Shown piece after piece: positions 17,368 through 27,600 of a DNA stretch of 64,000 nt (positions are counted from its first letter, which is position 1; every line of letters begins with the position of its first letter). The notes below the pieces were generated by a model. The model was given only the letters and a program-made list of their open reading frames with translations. It was not told the DNA's origin and made no database searches. The stretch is from the NCBI RefSeq assembly GCF_024298825.1, contig NZ_CP101153.1, forward strand, positions 3,596,001 to 3,660,000, written 5' to 3'. A program made the position numbers and the translations under genes. Source of the DNA: Haloglomus salinum (lineage in GTDB: Archaea; Halobacteriota; Halobacteria; Halobacteriales; Haloarculaceae).

Positions 17368-18282
17368 GTGTCGCGAGCCGTCATCGCCATCGGTGGGAAC
17401 GCCATCGCCGAGTCCGGCGCGGACGAGTGGGACGAACAGGTCGCCACCGTCCGCGAGACGGTCGGCGAACTCGCACCGCTCGTCCGTGACCGCTACGACG
17501 AGGTCGTATTCACCCACGGGAACGGCCCGCAGGTGGGGAACCGCCTGCTCGAACAGGAGGCCTCCGACGAGACGCCGTCGCTGCCGCTCGACGTACTGGT
17601 CGCCGAGACACAGGCACAGCTCGGCTACGCCCTCCAGCGAGCGCTCGACGGGCACCTCGACCGGAGCGTCGCGTCGCTGGTGACGCTGGTCGCCGTCGAC
17701 CGCGAGGCGTTCGAGGCCGCCGAGCCGACCAAGCCGGTCGGGCCGTGGTACACCGCCGCCGAGGCCGAGTCGAAGCCATTCGAGACCCGCGCGGTCGGCG
17801 ACGGCGAGCGGCCCTACCGGCGCGTGGTCCGCTCGCCGCGCCCAGAGCGCATCGTCGAGGCCCCCGAGATCGAGGCTATCCTCGACGCCGGCCACTCGCT
17901 CGTCTGCGGGGGCGGGGGTGGCGTTCCCGTCGTCGAACAGCCATCGGGCGGGTTCGAGGGCGTTCCCGCCGTCGTGGACAAGGATTACACCACCCGGCAG
18001 GTCGCCGAGGTGGTCGACGCGACGGACCTCGTCTTCCTCACCGACGTTCCACACATCTGTGTGGGTTACGGCACCGACGAGGAGCGAGCCCTGACGGACG
18101 TGTCGGCGGCCGCCCTCCGGGACCACCTCGAAGCCGGCGAGTTCCCGGAGGGCTCGATGGGGCCGAAGGTCTGGGCCTGCCTGGCGTTCCTCGACGGGGG
18201 CGGGGAACGGGCCATCGTCGTACATCCGGACGACGTGGCCGCGGCCGTCGAGGGTGAGGCCGGCACCCGAATCCACGGCTGA
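17368..18282 (+). CDS. arcC: carbamate kinase, 304 aa
   Basis: It transfers phosphate between carbamoyl phosphate and ADP. The amino-acid-kinase fold is clear: AVIAIGGNAI at the start, FTHGNGPQVGNRLL, the central VCGGGGGVPVV, AVVDKDYTT, then VFLTDVPHI, and GSMGPKVWACLAFL near the end. Length matches the family (about 300-315). It starts with GTG (VSRAVIAIGG). No arcA or arcB is next to it, so the usual arginine deiminase operon is absent here. It converges with the cyclic-diphosphoglycerate-synthetase-like gene, with 30 bp between the stops. Confidence 0.93.
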   Translation: MSRAVIAIGGNAIAESGADEWDEQVATVRETVGELAPLVRDRYDEVVFTHGNGPQVGNRLLEQEASDETPSLPLDVLVAETQAQLGYALQRALDGHLDRSVASLVTLVAVDREAFEAAEPTKPVGPWYTAAEAESKPFETRAVGDGERPYRRVVRSPRPERIVEAPEIEAILDAGHSLVCGGGGGVPVVEQPSGGFEGVPAVVDKDYTTRQVAEVVDATDLVFLTDVPHICVGYGTDEERALTDVSAAALRDHLEAGEFPEGSMGPKVWACLAFLDGGGERAIVVHPDDVAAAVEGEAGTRIHG

Positions 18283-18312
18283 GAGGCGCGCGTCAGTATA
18301 TCGCGAGCCCGG

Positions 18313-19644
18313 TCAGCTGCCGAGCAGGCCCGCGTACCGGTCGAGCAGGCCGTCGAACGTCGTGTCGTGGAGGTCGACCTCGTAGGTCACGTCCACGATG
18401 GGGGCATCCACGTCCACCCGCCGCGAGAGGTCGTGGGGCGTCCCCGAGACCACGACCTGGGGGTCGACGTTGCGGATGGTCGCCTCCAGGTCGGCGACCT
18501 GCTGGTCGCTGTAGCCCATCGCCGGGAGCACACGGTCGAGGTGTGGATAGCGCTCGAGCACGTCCGCGATGGAGCCGACGGCGCCGCTGCGGGGGTCGAG
18601 GCGTTCGGCCGCGCCGTACCGGTCGGCGGCGACGGCCCCCGCGCCGTGGCTCGCGTCGCCGTGGGTGAGTGTCGGACCGTCCTCGACGACGAGCACCGAC
18701 GCCCCCTCGACGAGCGAGGGGTCATCGACGGTCACGACGGAGTCGGCGTGGAACAGGTCGGCGCCGGGGGCGAGGTCTCGGACGTTCACCGCGACCTGCT
18801 CGATGTCGTCGGGGTCGGCGCTGTTCTCCTTGTTCGAGACGACGGCGTCGGCGCGCCGGAGGTTCGTCTCGCCGGGATGGTAGCGGGTCTCGTCACCCGG
18901 GCGGAGCGGGTCCACGAGCACGACGTGCAGGTCCGGGCGGACGAAGGGGAGTTCGTTGTTCCCGCCGTCCCAGACGAGCACGTCCGCCTCCTCGGCTGCG
19001 GCCGAGATGACATCGGCGTAGTCGACACCCGCGAAGACGACGTGGCCGGCGTCGATGTGTTGTTCGTACTCCTCGCGCTCCTCGATGGTCACGTCCGCGG
19101 CATCCAGGTCCTCGTGCGAGCCGAACCGCTGGACGCGGCTCTCGGCCAGGTCGCCGTACGGCATCGGTTCGCGGACGATACTCACGTCGAGCCCACGCCC
19201 CGAGAGCGCGTCCGCGAACGCGCCGGCGACCTGCGACTTGCCACACCCGGTGCGCACGGCGTCGACCGCCACGACGGGCACGTCGGCGTCCAGACAGATG
19301 TCCTCGGGCCCGAGGATGCCGAACGACGCGCCAGCCGACATCGCCCGCGAGGCGGCGTGCATCACGTGTTCGTGGGAGACATCTGAATACGAGAAGTAGA
19401 CCCGGTCGACGTTCCGTTCGCGGACGAGCCGCTCGAGGTCCGCCTCCGGCTCGATGGGGATGCCGTCGGGATATCCCTCCCCCGCGAGCGCCGGCGGGTA
19501 GCGGTCGTGCCCGCCCTCGACCTCCCCGAGGTTCTGGCCGGGGGCGCTGGTGAACGCGACCATCTCGATGTCCTCGCGACCCCGGAAGGCGACGTTGAAG
19601 TCGTGGAAGTCCCGGCCGGCCGCGCCCATGACGAGTACGCGCAT
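18313..19644 (-). CDS. cyclic 2,3-diphosphoglycerate synthetase-like P-loop protein, 443 aa
   Basis: The N-terminus MRVLVMGAAGRDFHDFNV is a nucleotide-binding strand-loop. A central P-loop-like motif reads DAVRTGCGKSQVAGAF (about residue 140), followed by DVLVWDGGNNELPFVRPDLH. This arrangement is that of the cyclic 2,3-diphosphoglycerate synthetase family, first known from Methanothermus. In haloarchaea and many bacteria homologues have no proven function, so the exact reaction is not assigned. The 443-residue length is usual. It is adjacent and convergent to carbamate kinase, a carboxyl/carbamoyl phosphate enzyme, which may be coincidence. Confidence 0.8.
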   Translation of the reverse strand: MRVLVMGAAGRDFHDFNVAFRGREDIEMVAFTSAPGQNLGEVEGGHDRYPPALAGEGYPDGIPIEPEADLERLVRERNVDRVYFSYSDVSHEHVMHAASRAMSAGASFGILGPEDICLDADVPVVAVDAVRTGCGKSQVAGAFADALSGRGLDVSIVREPMPYGDLAESRVQRFGSHEDLDAADVTIEEREEYEQHIDAGHVVFAGVDYADVISAAAEEADVLVWDGGNNELPFVRPDLHVVLVDPLRPGDETRYHPGETNLRRADAVVSNKENSADPDDIEQVAVNVRDLAPGADLFHADSVVTVDDPSLVEGASVLVVEDGPTLTHGDASHGAGAVAADRYGAAERLDPRSGAVGSIADVLERYPHLDRVLPAMGYSDQQVADLEATIRNVDPQVVVSGTPHDLSRRVDVDAPIVDVTYEVDLHDTTFDGLLDRYAGLLGS

Positions 19645-19700
19645 CGGTGAGAGCGGCACGTGCAGGGGGTAAAAGGTTGGCCACCCGGCCGCCGCGCTGG

Positions 19701-19871
19701 TCACACCGCCAGTTCGGTGCCGATGCCGACCGCGAGCCCGAGACTACCGAGTAGCACGGCGACCAGGCCGCCGGTCCAGACGGGCGTTCCCCGCCCGACG
19801 CCGGCCAGCACCCAGAGGCCGCCGACGAGCGCGATGCCCCCACCGAGGATGTACTGGACGAACCGTTCCAT
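19701..19871 (-). CDS. small two-helix membrane protein, 56 aa
   Basis: The protein MERFVQYILGGG... has two hydrophobic helices, VGGLWVLAGVG and GGLVAVLLGSLGLAVGIG, separated by a short loop. There are no conserved functional residues. Such short DUF membrane proteins are common in haloarchaea. The ATG at 19871 is chosen; an in-frame ATG at 19898 would add a polar nonapeptide. It lies between the LMF-like gene and the cyclic-diphosphoglycerate-synthetase-like gene on the same strand. Confidence 0.6.
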   Translation of the reverse strand: MERFVQYILGGGIALVGGLWVLAGVGRGTPVWTGGLVAVLLGSLGLAVGIGTELAV

Positions 19872-19933
19872 GTCGGGGGCATCTCGCCCCGGGAACAAGA
19901 GTCACATCCTCGGGGGAGTCACGCCCGCGGTCC

Positions 19934-21301
19934 TCATCGCAGACCCGCCCCGAAGCGATGGCTCCCGAGGTCTCCCTCCGAGATGGGCCGAACGTAGGTT
20001 CCGACCCGTTCGCGGCTCCACCACCGGCCGGTCTCAGCCCGCTCGGCGGGCGAGGTGAACGCGTAGCGGTAGCGGACGGCGCGGACGTGTTCGGGTGGTC
20101 CGTCCGGGAACGGGTCGTGGGCCAGCAGCGAGCGCGTCGCCTCGTCGCCCTCCAGTAGCTTCCGGAGGAACCGCGGGAACCAGGGGCTCCGACGGGGCGT
20201 GGGCGCCATCGCGGCGAACCAGAGCTGCCAGTCCAGCCGGAGGTGGTACGGCGCGACCTGTCCGGGGCGTTCCGCGGGGTCGGTGGGCTTGCCCTTGAAG
20301 TCGTACGTGCGCCACTCCGTGTCCGGGCCGGGGTCCTCGTCGGCGGTGCCCTGCACGACGAGCTCGTACCGGTCCCGCGTGATGGAGCCGAACGCGCCGT
20401 ACGTGTTGACGAGGTGGAGCGGGTCGTAGGAGGTGTTCATCACCTGCGTCTCCGAGACCGTGTTCAGCGCCGGGCGCACGCTGAGCGCGAGGACGATGGT
20501 GAGCGCATTGAGCCACGAGAAGTTGCCCGTGAGCAGTAGCCAGCCCTGGAAGGCGATGGTCGCGACGCCCGCGACGGCCGCGAACGGCTGCGGTGCGAAG
20601 TAGAGGAACGGCACCGCGAGTTCGACCACGTGGTTGCCCAGCGTCTCGACGCGGTGGAACCGGTCGGGCAGGTGGTGGGCGTACCACGAGAGCGGGTTGG
20701 GGATTGGCTGGGTCTCGTAGTGGTAGTCCATACAGGTCAACTCGCGCCAGCAGTCGTCACCGCGGAGTTTGATGAGTCCCGCGCCGAACATGTTGCGAAA
20801 GAGGACCCAGCGCAGGAGCCACACGACGACCCCGGGCGCCGCGGTCCCGGGGTCACCGAGGAAGACCGCGAGGAACCCGACCTCCAGCAGCATCGACTCC
20901 CAGCCGTAGCCGTAGAAGACGCCACCCGCGTTGACGAACGACTGGTAGAGCGCCCACAGCAGGAACCAGAGGAGCATCGAGGCCGGGAGCGCGAACGGCG
21001 CCGGGACGACGGCCGGGGCACCGACGAGCGCGAGCGCCGCGAGCCCGACCCCGGCCCACGCCGCGACGGCGATGGCGCGGTCGCTCGGGACGTAGTAGAA
21101 CAGGCTCGGCCGCTCGCGGAACTCGGCACGCTCGACGTACTCACGAAGCGGCCGGAGCCCGTCCTCACCGGCCAGGGGCCGGAACTGGAACGCCGCGACG
21201 AGGAAGGCCAGCAGGTAGAGCAGCGCCAGTCCCCGCCGGACGAGGAAGCGGGCGAACCAGTAGCTCCCGCCGGCCGGGAGCCCCAGCTCGGAGAGCACCA
21301 T
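19934..21301 (-). CDS. lipase maturation factor (LMF)-like membrane protein, 455 aa
   Basis: This is a polytopic membrane protein with about seven to eight hydrophobic segments in the first 280 residues, followed by a soluble C-terminal domain. The family landmarks are present: GVFYGYGWESMLLEVGFLA, RWVLFRNMFGAGLIKLRG, the CWRELTCMDYHYETQPIP segment and LVNTYGAFGSITRDRYELV. In animals LMF1 helps fold secreted lipases; in archaea the partner is unknown. Length is usual. It follows the VWA gene after 77 bp on the same strand. Confidence 0.88.
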   Translation of the reverse strand: MVLSELGLPAGGSYWFARFLVRRGLALLYLLAFLVAAFQFRPLAGEDGLRPLREYVERAEFRERPSLFYYVPSDRAIAVAAWAGVGLAALALVGAPAVVPAPFALPASMLLWFLLWALYQSFVNAGGVFYGYGWESMLLEVGFLAVFLGDPGTAAPGVVVWLLRWVLFRNMFGAGLIKLRGDDCWRELTCMDYHYETQPIPNPLSWYAHHLPDRFHRVETLGNHVVELAVPFLYFAPQPFAAVAGVATIAFQGWLLLTGNFSWLNALTIVLALSVRPALNTVSETQVMNTSYDPLHLVNTYGAFGSITRDRYELVVQGTADEDPGPDTEWRTYDFKGKPTDPAERPGQVAPYHLRLDWQLWFAAMAPTPRRSPWFPRFLRKLLEGDEATRSLLAHDPFPDGPPEHVRAVRYRYAFTSPAERAETGRWWSRERVGTYVRPISEGDLGSHRFGAGLR

Positions 21302-21378
21302 GCGCGAGCGTGAGTCGGGCGACGGACAAAGGCGTTGTCGACGGGTCCCTCGAACCTCCGGCCGTCGCGTCGGGCGGT

Positions 21379-23445
21379 TCAGCCCCGCCGGAACAGGGTC
21401 CGGACGAGCTGCGTGAGGGTCGTCCCGACGGCGTCCGGGTCGGTGACGACCAGCCGGTCGAAGAACTCGGTGTGGTCGGGGGCGGCGCCGTCGCCCGCAT
21501 CGATGTAGACGCCGAACACCGGGAAGTTGCAGGCGTCGAGTACGGCCCCGTAGCGCTCCTCGTCGTTCGGGGCGCCGTCGGTGACGACGAACACGAGTGG
21601 CTCGTGGCCCCGTCCGGTCCGGACACGCTCGCGGGCGATGGTGAGTGCGGCCGAGAGCGGCGTGCTGCCGCCGACCCGGCCGCTCAGCAGCCGGTCGACG
21701 TGGTCCCCCGGCGTCCCCCCGAACGGCAGCTCCAGCCACGGCAGGCTCTGGTGGACCGACAGCACGGAGACGTCGACACCGACGCCGGCCATCGCGACCG
21801 CGAGGCGGGCGGTGGCGTCCTCGGCGGCCGCGACGGCCCCGGACATCGAGCCGGACCGGTCGAGGACGAGGAGGCAGCTGTAGTCCTTCTCCGGGCCGCG
21901 CTCGACCCGCTCGAAGACCCGGCTGGACCCCCGCCGGACGTCGACGACGCGCCGGGAGTCGAGCGACCCGACGCGGTGGCCGCCGCTCCGGGTCGCGCGG
22001 CGCTCGCGGCGCAGCTGTGTCTCCAGCGCCGCGGACAGCCGCTGTGCGTCCCGGGCGGCGGTCTCCCACCGCTCGCGGTTGCCGCTGCCCGGTTCCGGCT
22101 CCGGAATCCCGACCCGGTCCAGTTCCTCGGACTCGCGAACCAGCTCCAGCAGCCGCTCGGCCTCCTGCCGGAGCGGGTCCGAGTCGTCGAGCGCCCGGCT
22201 GGCGTCGTCGCCCCGCAGCGACCGCTCGGCGCGGCGGACGGTCCCCCGGTCGAGCCGCCCCGGAAGCACCTCCCTGCCGGGACCAGTTCCGCGGCCCGTC
22301 CGGTCGCCGGAACGCCGCGTCCCGTCCTCGCCCTGGTCGGCGGCGAGTCCCGGCAGCCTGTCGGCCGGGCGCGGGTCGGTGATGGCGACGGGGATGGCGT
22401 CGTGCGGTCGTCCGGCGCGGCGCTGGCCGGCCTGCAGTTGTGCCGGGGGGAGGGCTTCCAGCGTTGGGCGCACGGTCCGGAAGAACGCGGCCGCCAGGTC
22501 GACCCGTCGGGTGCCGTCGGGCTCGGCGAACATCCGGTCCATGTACGTCTCGATGCTCGGCTGTAACTCGACCAGCACGTCGTGGCGGCCGTTCCGGACG
22601 ACGAGCGCCTCGTCGTCCGGGTCGAGGAGCGCCTCGAATCGACCGCTATCGCCGAAACCGTGGTCCAGCAGCCCGATGCCCAGCGCCTCCTTCACCGTGT
22701 ACTCGAGCGGTGGCCCGTCCCGGCTCGCCACACCAGGTGCGCCCGGGCCGGTGCCCGAGTGGCCGGCGGGGGAGCCCCCGCTGCGGGCACCTGGCTCTCG
22801 GGCCGGGTCGCCGCCACGACCGGACCCCGCTCCGGCCGGCTCCCCGTCGTCGAACAGGTCGACGTACGCGCGGTGACGACGGCGTTCGCGCTGTGCGAAG
22901 GCGTCGTTCAGGACGACGAAGTCCTCACCGACATCGAACTCGGCGGCCATCTGCGCCTCGACGACGCCGTCCTCGGCGGCGTTGTAGACGGTCCGGAACA
23001 GCTCCTCCCACTCCGGAGCGATATGCGAGCGCCAGTCGCCGAACCGCTGGAGGTCCGAGTAGAGCACGTGGCCGAGTTCGTGGAACAGAAGGCCGACCTG
23101 GACGCGCCGGTCCCAGCGTCGGGGATGCATGTCGGTCCGTCCCTGCTCGATGCGCTCGGTCGGGAGGCGGATGACGTACGACTCCGTCACGAGCGGGCCG
23201 GCGCTGCCCCCGTGCCGCTGGCGATGTTCCGCCCCGGTCCGGGACCCGGAGCCGTCGTCCTCGTCACCGGTGTCGGCGGGGCGGCAGGACGCCTCACGCT
23301 CCGTGAAGCTGACCGACACGTCGACCGACCGTGGCGTGCAGATGTTCGCCAGCCGCTCGAGTTCCCGACGGTTCTCCGCGGAGCGGCGGTCGGGCAGCGC
23401 GAGCCGGGAGAGCCGGCCGGGGTCGGTGTCCGGGGTCAGATACAT
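21379..23445 (-). CDS. VWA-domain protein with HELGH metalloprotease-like motif, 688 aa
   Basis: Residues 90-200 contain VGLLFHELGHVLYSD, an H-E-x-x-H motif with a following YNAAEDGVVEAQMA segment, as in the putative metallopeptidase domains that accompany MoxR/VWA pairs. A long polar, Arg/Gly-rich linker (about 200-500) leads to a C-terminal VWA domain (about 510-688). Its MIDAS signature is LVLDRSGSMSGA, with later GGSTPLSAAL and FVVTDGAPND. It directly follows the MoxR-type ATPase gene (35 bp gap), its expected partner. Architecture recalls NorD, CobT and DUF2201-type proteins. Target unknown. Confidence 0.85.
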   Translation of the reverse strand: MYLTPDTDPGRLSRLALPDRRSAENRRELERLANICTPRSVDVSVSFTEREASCRPADTGDEDDGSGSRTGAEHRQRHGGSAGPLVTESYVIRLPTERIEQGRTDMHPRRWDRRVQVGLLFHELGHVLYSDLQRFGDWRSHIAPEWEELFRTVYNAAEDGVVEAQMAAEFDVGEDFVVLNDAFAQRERRRHRAYVDLFDDGEPAGAGSGRGGDPAREPGARSGGSPAGHSGTGPGAPGVASRDGPPLEYTVKEALGIGLLDHGFGDSGRFEALLDPDDEALVVRNGRHDVLVELQPSIETYMDRMFAEPDGTRRVDLAAAFFRTVRPTLEALPPAQLQAGQRRAGRPHDAIPVAITDPRPADRLPGLAADQGEDGTRRSGDRTGRGTGPGREVLPGRLDRGTVRRAERSLRGDDASRALDDSDPLRQEAERLLELVRESEELDRVGIPEPEPGSGNRERWETAARDAQRLSAALETQLRRERRATRSGGHRVGSLDSRRVVDVRRGSSRVFERVERGPEKDYSCLLVLDRSGSMSGAVAAAEDATARLAVAMAGVGVDVSVLSVHQSLPWLELPFGGTPGDHVDRLLSGRVGGSTPLSAALTIARERVRTGRGHEPLVFVVTDGAPNDEERYGAVLDACNFPVFGVYIDAGDGAAPDHTEFFDRLVVTDPDAVGTTLTQLVRTLFRRG

Positions 23446-23480
23446 GTGTGTTCCTCGGGAGGTGGATGCGGGCCAACCGC

Positions 23481-24434
23481 TCAGAGCTGTTTGTCGATGA
23501 GCGTCTCGACCAGCGACTCGTCGTGGGCATGGACGCGAGCGAGCAGTTCGCTCCGCGTCGCGGTCACGAGGTCCATGAAACCGTCCTCCATGAACGTCGC
23601 GATGCGGACGAGTTCGCGGGTGGTGATGGGCGTCGACAGCTCGCCGTCGAGATACGCCTCCCGGAGCCGACCGGCGAACGCGACCAGTCGCTCGACATCG
23701 GGCTCGCGCTCGCGGGAGAGGTCACTCCGGCGGAACACCAGGTCGACCTCCAGCTCCGCGGGGAGGTAGTCGAGTTCGACGTGCCGGAAGCGGTCCTCGA
23801 ACGCCGCGTTCAGCTCGTAGGTGCCCTGATACCCCGGATTGGCCGTGGCGACGACGCGGAACTCCTCGTGCGGGATGATGGTCTCGCCGGTCTGTGGGAT
23901 CGTCAGCGACCGGGTCCGGTGGCTCTCCATCACGGCGTTGAGCGCGGCGACCGTGTTGGCGTCGGCGGCGTTGATCTCGTCGAGCAGGAGCACCCCGCCC
24001 TCGCGGACCGCCCGGGTCAGCGGGCCGTCGACCCACTCGGTCACGCTCTCGCCGCCCGGCGCCGTCACGAGGTGCATGTGCCCGAGCAGGTCCTCGCGGT
24101 AGGTCGTCTCGGAGAGGGTGATCCGGTAGAGCGGCCGGTTCGTCCGGGCACAGAGGTAGCGCGCGAGGAAGCTCTTGCCGACGCCGGGTGGTCCCTTGAG
24201 GACGACGTTCATCGACGCCTCCAGCGCCCGTGTGACGATGTCGACGTCCGTGTGGTCGCTCGTGGCTGGCCGGTGGAAGTAGGCGTCCTCTTCGACCTCG
24301 GGCACCTGCTCGTGGCTCACGTCCTCGAGGACGGTCAGGTGGCCGAACGTCGTCTCGGTCGGGGCGCCCGCCTCGGTGGGGCGGCCGCCGAACGTGTCCG
24401 TGTCGGTCTCGTGAGTGGGGTCACTCCCGGTCAT
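23481..24434 (-). CDS. MoxR-family AAA+ ATPase (CbbQ/NorQ/CobS-like), 317 aa
   Basis: A single AAA+ module: Walker A GPPGVGKSFLAR (about residue 82), Walker B GVLLLDEINAAD, sensor 1 VVATANPGYQGTYELN, and the arginine-finger region FEDRFRHVELDYLP. The domain belongs to the CbbQ/NorQ/GvpN branch of MoxR proteins. With a VWA partner these remodel or metallate a client complex. The next gene encodes the VWA partner and the preceding one a HEAT-repeat giant, so it is probably the motor of this system. A role as CobS in cobalt chelation is less likely, because a ChlI-ChlD fusion is already beside cobN. Confidence 0.9.
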   Translation of the reverse strand: MTGSDPTHETDTDTFGGRPTEAGAPTETTFGHLTVLEDVSHEQVPEVEEDAYFHRPATSDHTDVDIVTRALEASMNVVLKGPPGVGKSFLARYLCARTNRPLYRITLSETTYREDLLGHMHLVTAPGGESVTEWVDGPLTRAVREGGVLLLDEINAADANTVAALNAVMESHRTRSLTIPQTGETIIPHEEFRVVATANPGYQGTYELNAAFEDRFRHVELDYLPAELEVDLVFRRSDLSREREPDVERLVAFAGRLREAYLDGELSTPITTRELVRIATFMEDGFMDLVTATRSELLARVHAHDESLVETLIDKQL

Positions 24435-24661
24435 GATAGGTGGCTGCGGCGCGGCGTCGGTCGCGGCACCGTCGGGCCTCGACAGTCCCCGGCCCGGCCC
24501 CCGCCGTGAAGCAGTACCCGACACTCCCAGCGGGAGTGACAAATGCCTTGTCCAGGAGTGGGGGCCGATACCATATGCCGGGAGGCGGGCCACCGGGACG
24601 GGCGACGGTCGCCCCGCTCGGGTCGCTCCACACCGGCTGTCCCGGAGTCGGTCCGCCCCAC
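24435..24661 (-). promoter_or_regulatory. 227-bp gap with likely promoter for the MoxR-VWA pair
   Basis: The minus strand here contains GACAAGGCATTTGTCACTC about 100-120 nt before the MoxR ATG, which includes the inverted repeat GACAA-GGCATT-TTGTC in part. No coding potential is seen. A separate transcript for MoxR-VWA is therefore possible even though the HEAT gene precedes it on the same strand. Confidence 0.35.
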
Positions 24662-27600
24662 TCAGGCCGCCTCGGGGTCGGCCCGTCCCCGGAGGACGTC
24701 CAGTGCCGCCTCGGCGAACTCGTCGAGCGGAGTGTCCAGCCGGTCGGCCGCGGCCGTCAGTGCCTCGCGACAGTCCGCCCTGACGAACCGATGGCGGGCC
24801 CCGAGCACGCCCAGCGCCCGGAGTTCCCCGTGCGGCCCGTGGTCGGCTCCGACCCGGAGCCGGTAGGCGAGCAGCGCGACCACGCAGCGGACGCCGGCTC
24901 GTGTCTCCCGAGCGACGGTCGCGAGTGCGGTGCCCGCGGCGCGACGGACTCGCATCACGTCGTCTTCCAGCCGGCGGAACAGCAGTCCGGCGGCGGCGTC
25001 CGGGTCGAGCCCGCCTGCCTGCACCAGTGGCGGGATGGCCGTGACGGCGTCGACCCGGCGCTCCCACCCCGTGGCAGTGAGTTCCCGCCGTACCGGTGTC
25101 GCGGCCACCTCGGCCACCGCGTCGCCGTCCGCCTCGACGAGGCCACGGAGCGCCGCTATCGCCCCCTCCCGATGCCGCCCGTCGTCGTACATCTCGCGGA
25201 CGGCGAGCGCCGCCTCGCAGGTGTCGAGTGCCGACTCGGCAACCGTGGCGGTGGCCTCGTCACGGGCCCCGCGCTCGGTGTGGACGAGGTAGCGAGCGAC
25301 GTCCGCGGCCACCTCGCGGTCCGCCGACTCCTCCTCGAGATGGGCCAGGTGGAGCGACGTGCCGGTCCGGGCCAGCACCCGGGCGCCGAGCTGGAGCCAC
25401 CGGTTCGTCACCGTCGTCTCGTCGAGGAGATGGTCGAGCGACGCCTCCCCCGGCACGCACAGGGTGGGCAGTGTGGTGGTCAGCGTCGCCAGCGCCGGGA
25501 GCGTCCGCCGAACCGGGTGGGCGGGACCGGAGAGCCGGTCCTCCCAGTCGATCTCGGCCGGGAGTTCGTGGAACGCCACGCGGACCGCGTCGGGGTCGGT
25601 GCGAGCCAGTCGTTCGAGCAGGTGGCCGGCCGACACGCGCCCGACCTCCCCGTCCGGGCGCTCCGGGTCCAGCGGCCGCGCGAGGCCGTGCGTGGCGTCG
25701 GCCGCCGCTCCCGCCACCTCCTCGGAGCCGTCACCGTCGGCGGCACCGTCGTCGTAGCCGGCGAGCGCCCCCACCAGTCCGGTCGCGAGCCGTTCGGGGC
25801 TCTCGACGGCGGCCGACGGAACGGCCAGTAGCGCGACGGCGAGGGTCCACCGGGTGTCGGGGTCCGTCAGGAACCGGCGTTCGAGCGCCGGCGCCGCGTC
25901 GCTCGCCGCCGTCTCGTCGTGGCGGACGACACGCGCGAGTGCCGCGGCCGCCCGCCGGCGCACGCCCGGACTGGGGTCCCAGAGGCGCTCGACCAGCGCG
26001 TCGACCGACTCGGTTCCGTCCGTGGCGATACCGACCCGACCGAGCGCGGTCACAACCGCCTCGTCGGTCGCCGGCGGTCCGCCGGTGGCGGCCCGGAGTG
26101 CGGGGTCGAGCGGCCCGACCGCATCCGGCACGACCCGGGCGAGTTCCCCCGCCGCGCGAGCGGCGTGCGCCACGACGACAGGGTCGGAGTCGTCCAGCAG
26201 CCCGCAGACCGCCCCGGCGGCGTCCGCCGGGGCCCGATGCCCGACGAAGCCGAGCGCCGTCGCCGCCGCCCGCCGGACTTCCGGGTCGGCAGCCGTGGCC
26301 GCGCCCACCACGTCCAACCCCTTCGCGGCCGATTCGAGCCGGTCGCTGTCGGCCGACTCCGCGGGGGTCGCGAGAGGTCGTGTCACAGCGCGGACGGCCG
26401 GGACCGCTCCGGGGTCCGTGTCCGGCGCGGCCCCGGTCGTTCCCGTCGCGTCGTGAACCGGTCGGTCGTCGAGCGCCCGACGAGCCGTGGCCCGGGTGTC
26501 TGGGTCGGGGACGGACCGGGCCCGCTCCAGATACTCGGTCGCGGCCGCTCCCGGCACCTCGGCGAGGGCCTCGACGACGGTCCGCTCGAAGGCCCGCTCG
26601 TCCGGGACGCCGTCGTTCACCCGATGGCGGTAGCTCGGTCCGGGGACGGGCGACGCATGGTGGACGGTCGGCACCGGATTGTCGGGCGGGTCGGGCGCCC
26701 GGCAGCGGGCGGCCAGCGTGGGGACGAGCGCCGGCGCGAGCGCCGGGTAGGCCGCCAGCAGCCACAGGGCCGCCAGCGGGTCCCGGTGGCGAGCGGCGTC
26801 CGACGCGTCGGCGCCGCCGGTCCCGACGCCGTCGTCCGGCGTCCGGAGTCGAGCGAGCGCCTCGGACAGGTATCGTGGGTCGGCTATCGCGATTCGAGCC
26901 AGTGCCCGCTGCGTGGCCGTGGCCTCGCACGCGGCCAGCGTCCGAACCGCGGGCGCCACCGCGTCGGCGTCGTGTTCCGCGACGGCGACCAGCGCTCGGC
27001 TCGCGTCGACGACCACGTCGGAGCCGGCGGTCGCCTCGCGAGGACAGGCGACGGTCGTCTCCCGGGCGAGCAGCGTCCGCAGGCGTTCGACCGCGTACCG
27101 GCGGGTGTCGAAGTGGTCGGCGCGAATCGCCAGCGCCCCGGCCAGCGCCGCCACCACACTGTCGTCGTGGTCGGGTTGCCAGAGGAAGGGCTTGATTTCG
27201 GCAGGACCGATGACAGGCGTCTCGGGTACCGCCGCGACCCCAGCCAGCACCGCTCGCGCCGCCTCCCGCCGCGGGGCGACCGGGCTGCCGGTGTCCGGGC
27301 CCTCGTCCGCCTCCCCGTCGCCGAACAGTTCCCCCAGCGACATGGACTCCTCCGCCGAGTCCTCTGCTGTCTCGTCGTCCTCATCGGCGGTGGCACCGGG
27401 CGGGGGCGCTCCGGCGGCGACGCCGAGCAGGTCGAACAGCGCGGGCTCCAGCGCCGCCGGCGCGGCGAGCGTGGCCGCCCGGAACGCTGCGGGCGCGTCG
27501 CCCATCGCCGGGCCACGCTGCCGGCTGCAGAACCGCTCGACGACGACCGGTGCCATCGTCGGGTCCTGCTCGACGAGTGTCTGCAGGGCCTCCGAGAGAC

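Noticed and set aside
23481-24434. Naming the MoxR ATPase cobS
   Set aside because: CobN is next to a ChlI-ChlD fusion, and this ATPase is 24 kb away beside a HEAT protein; a CobS role is possible but not supported.
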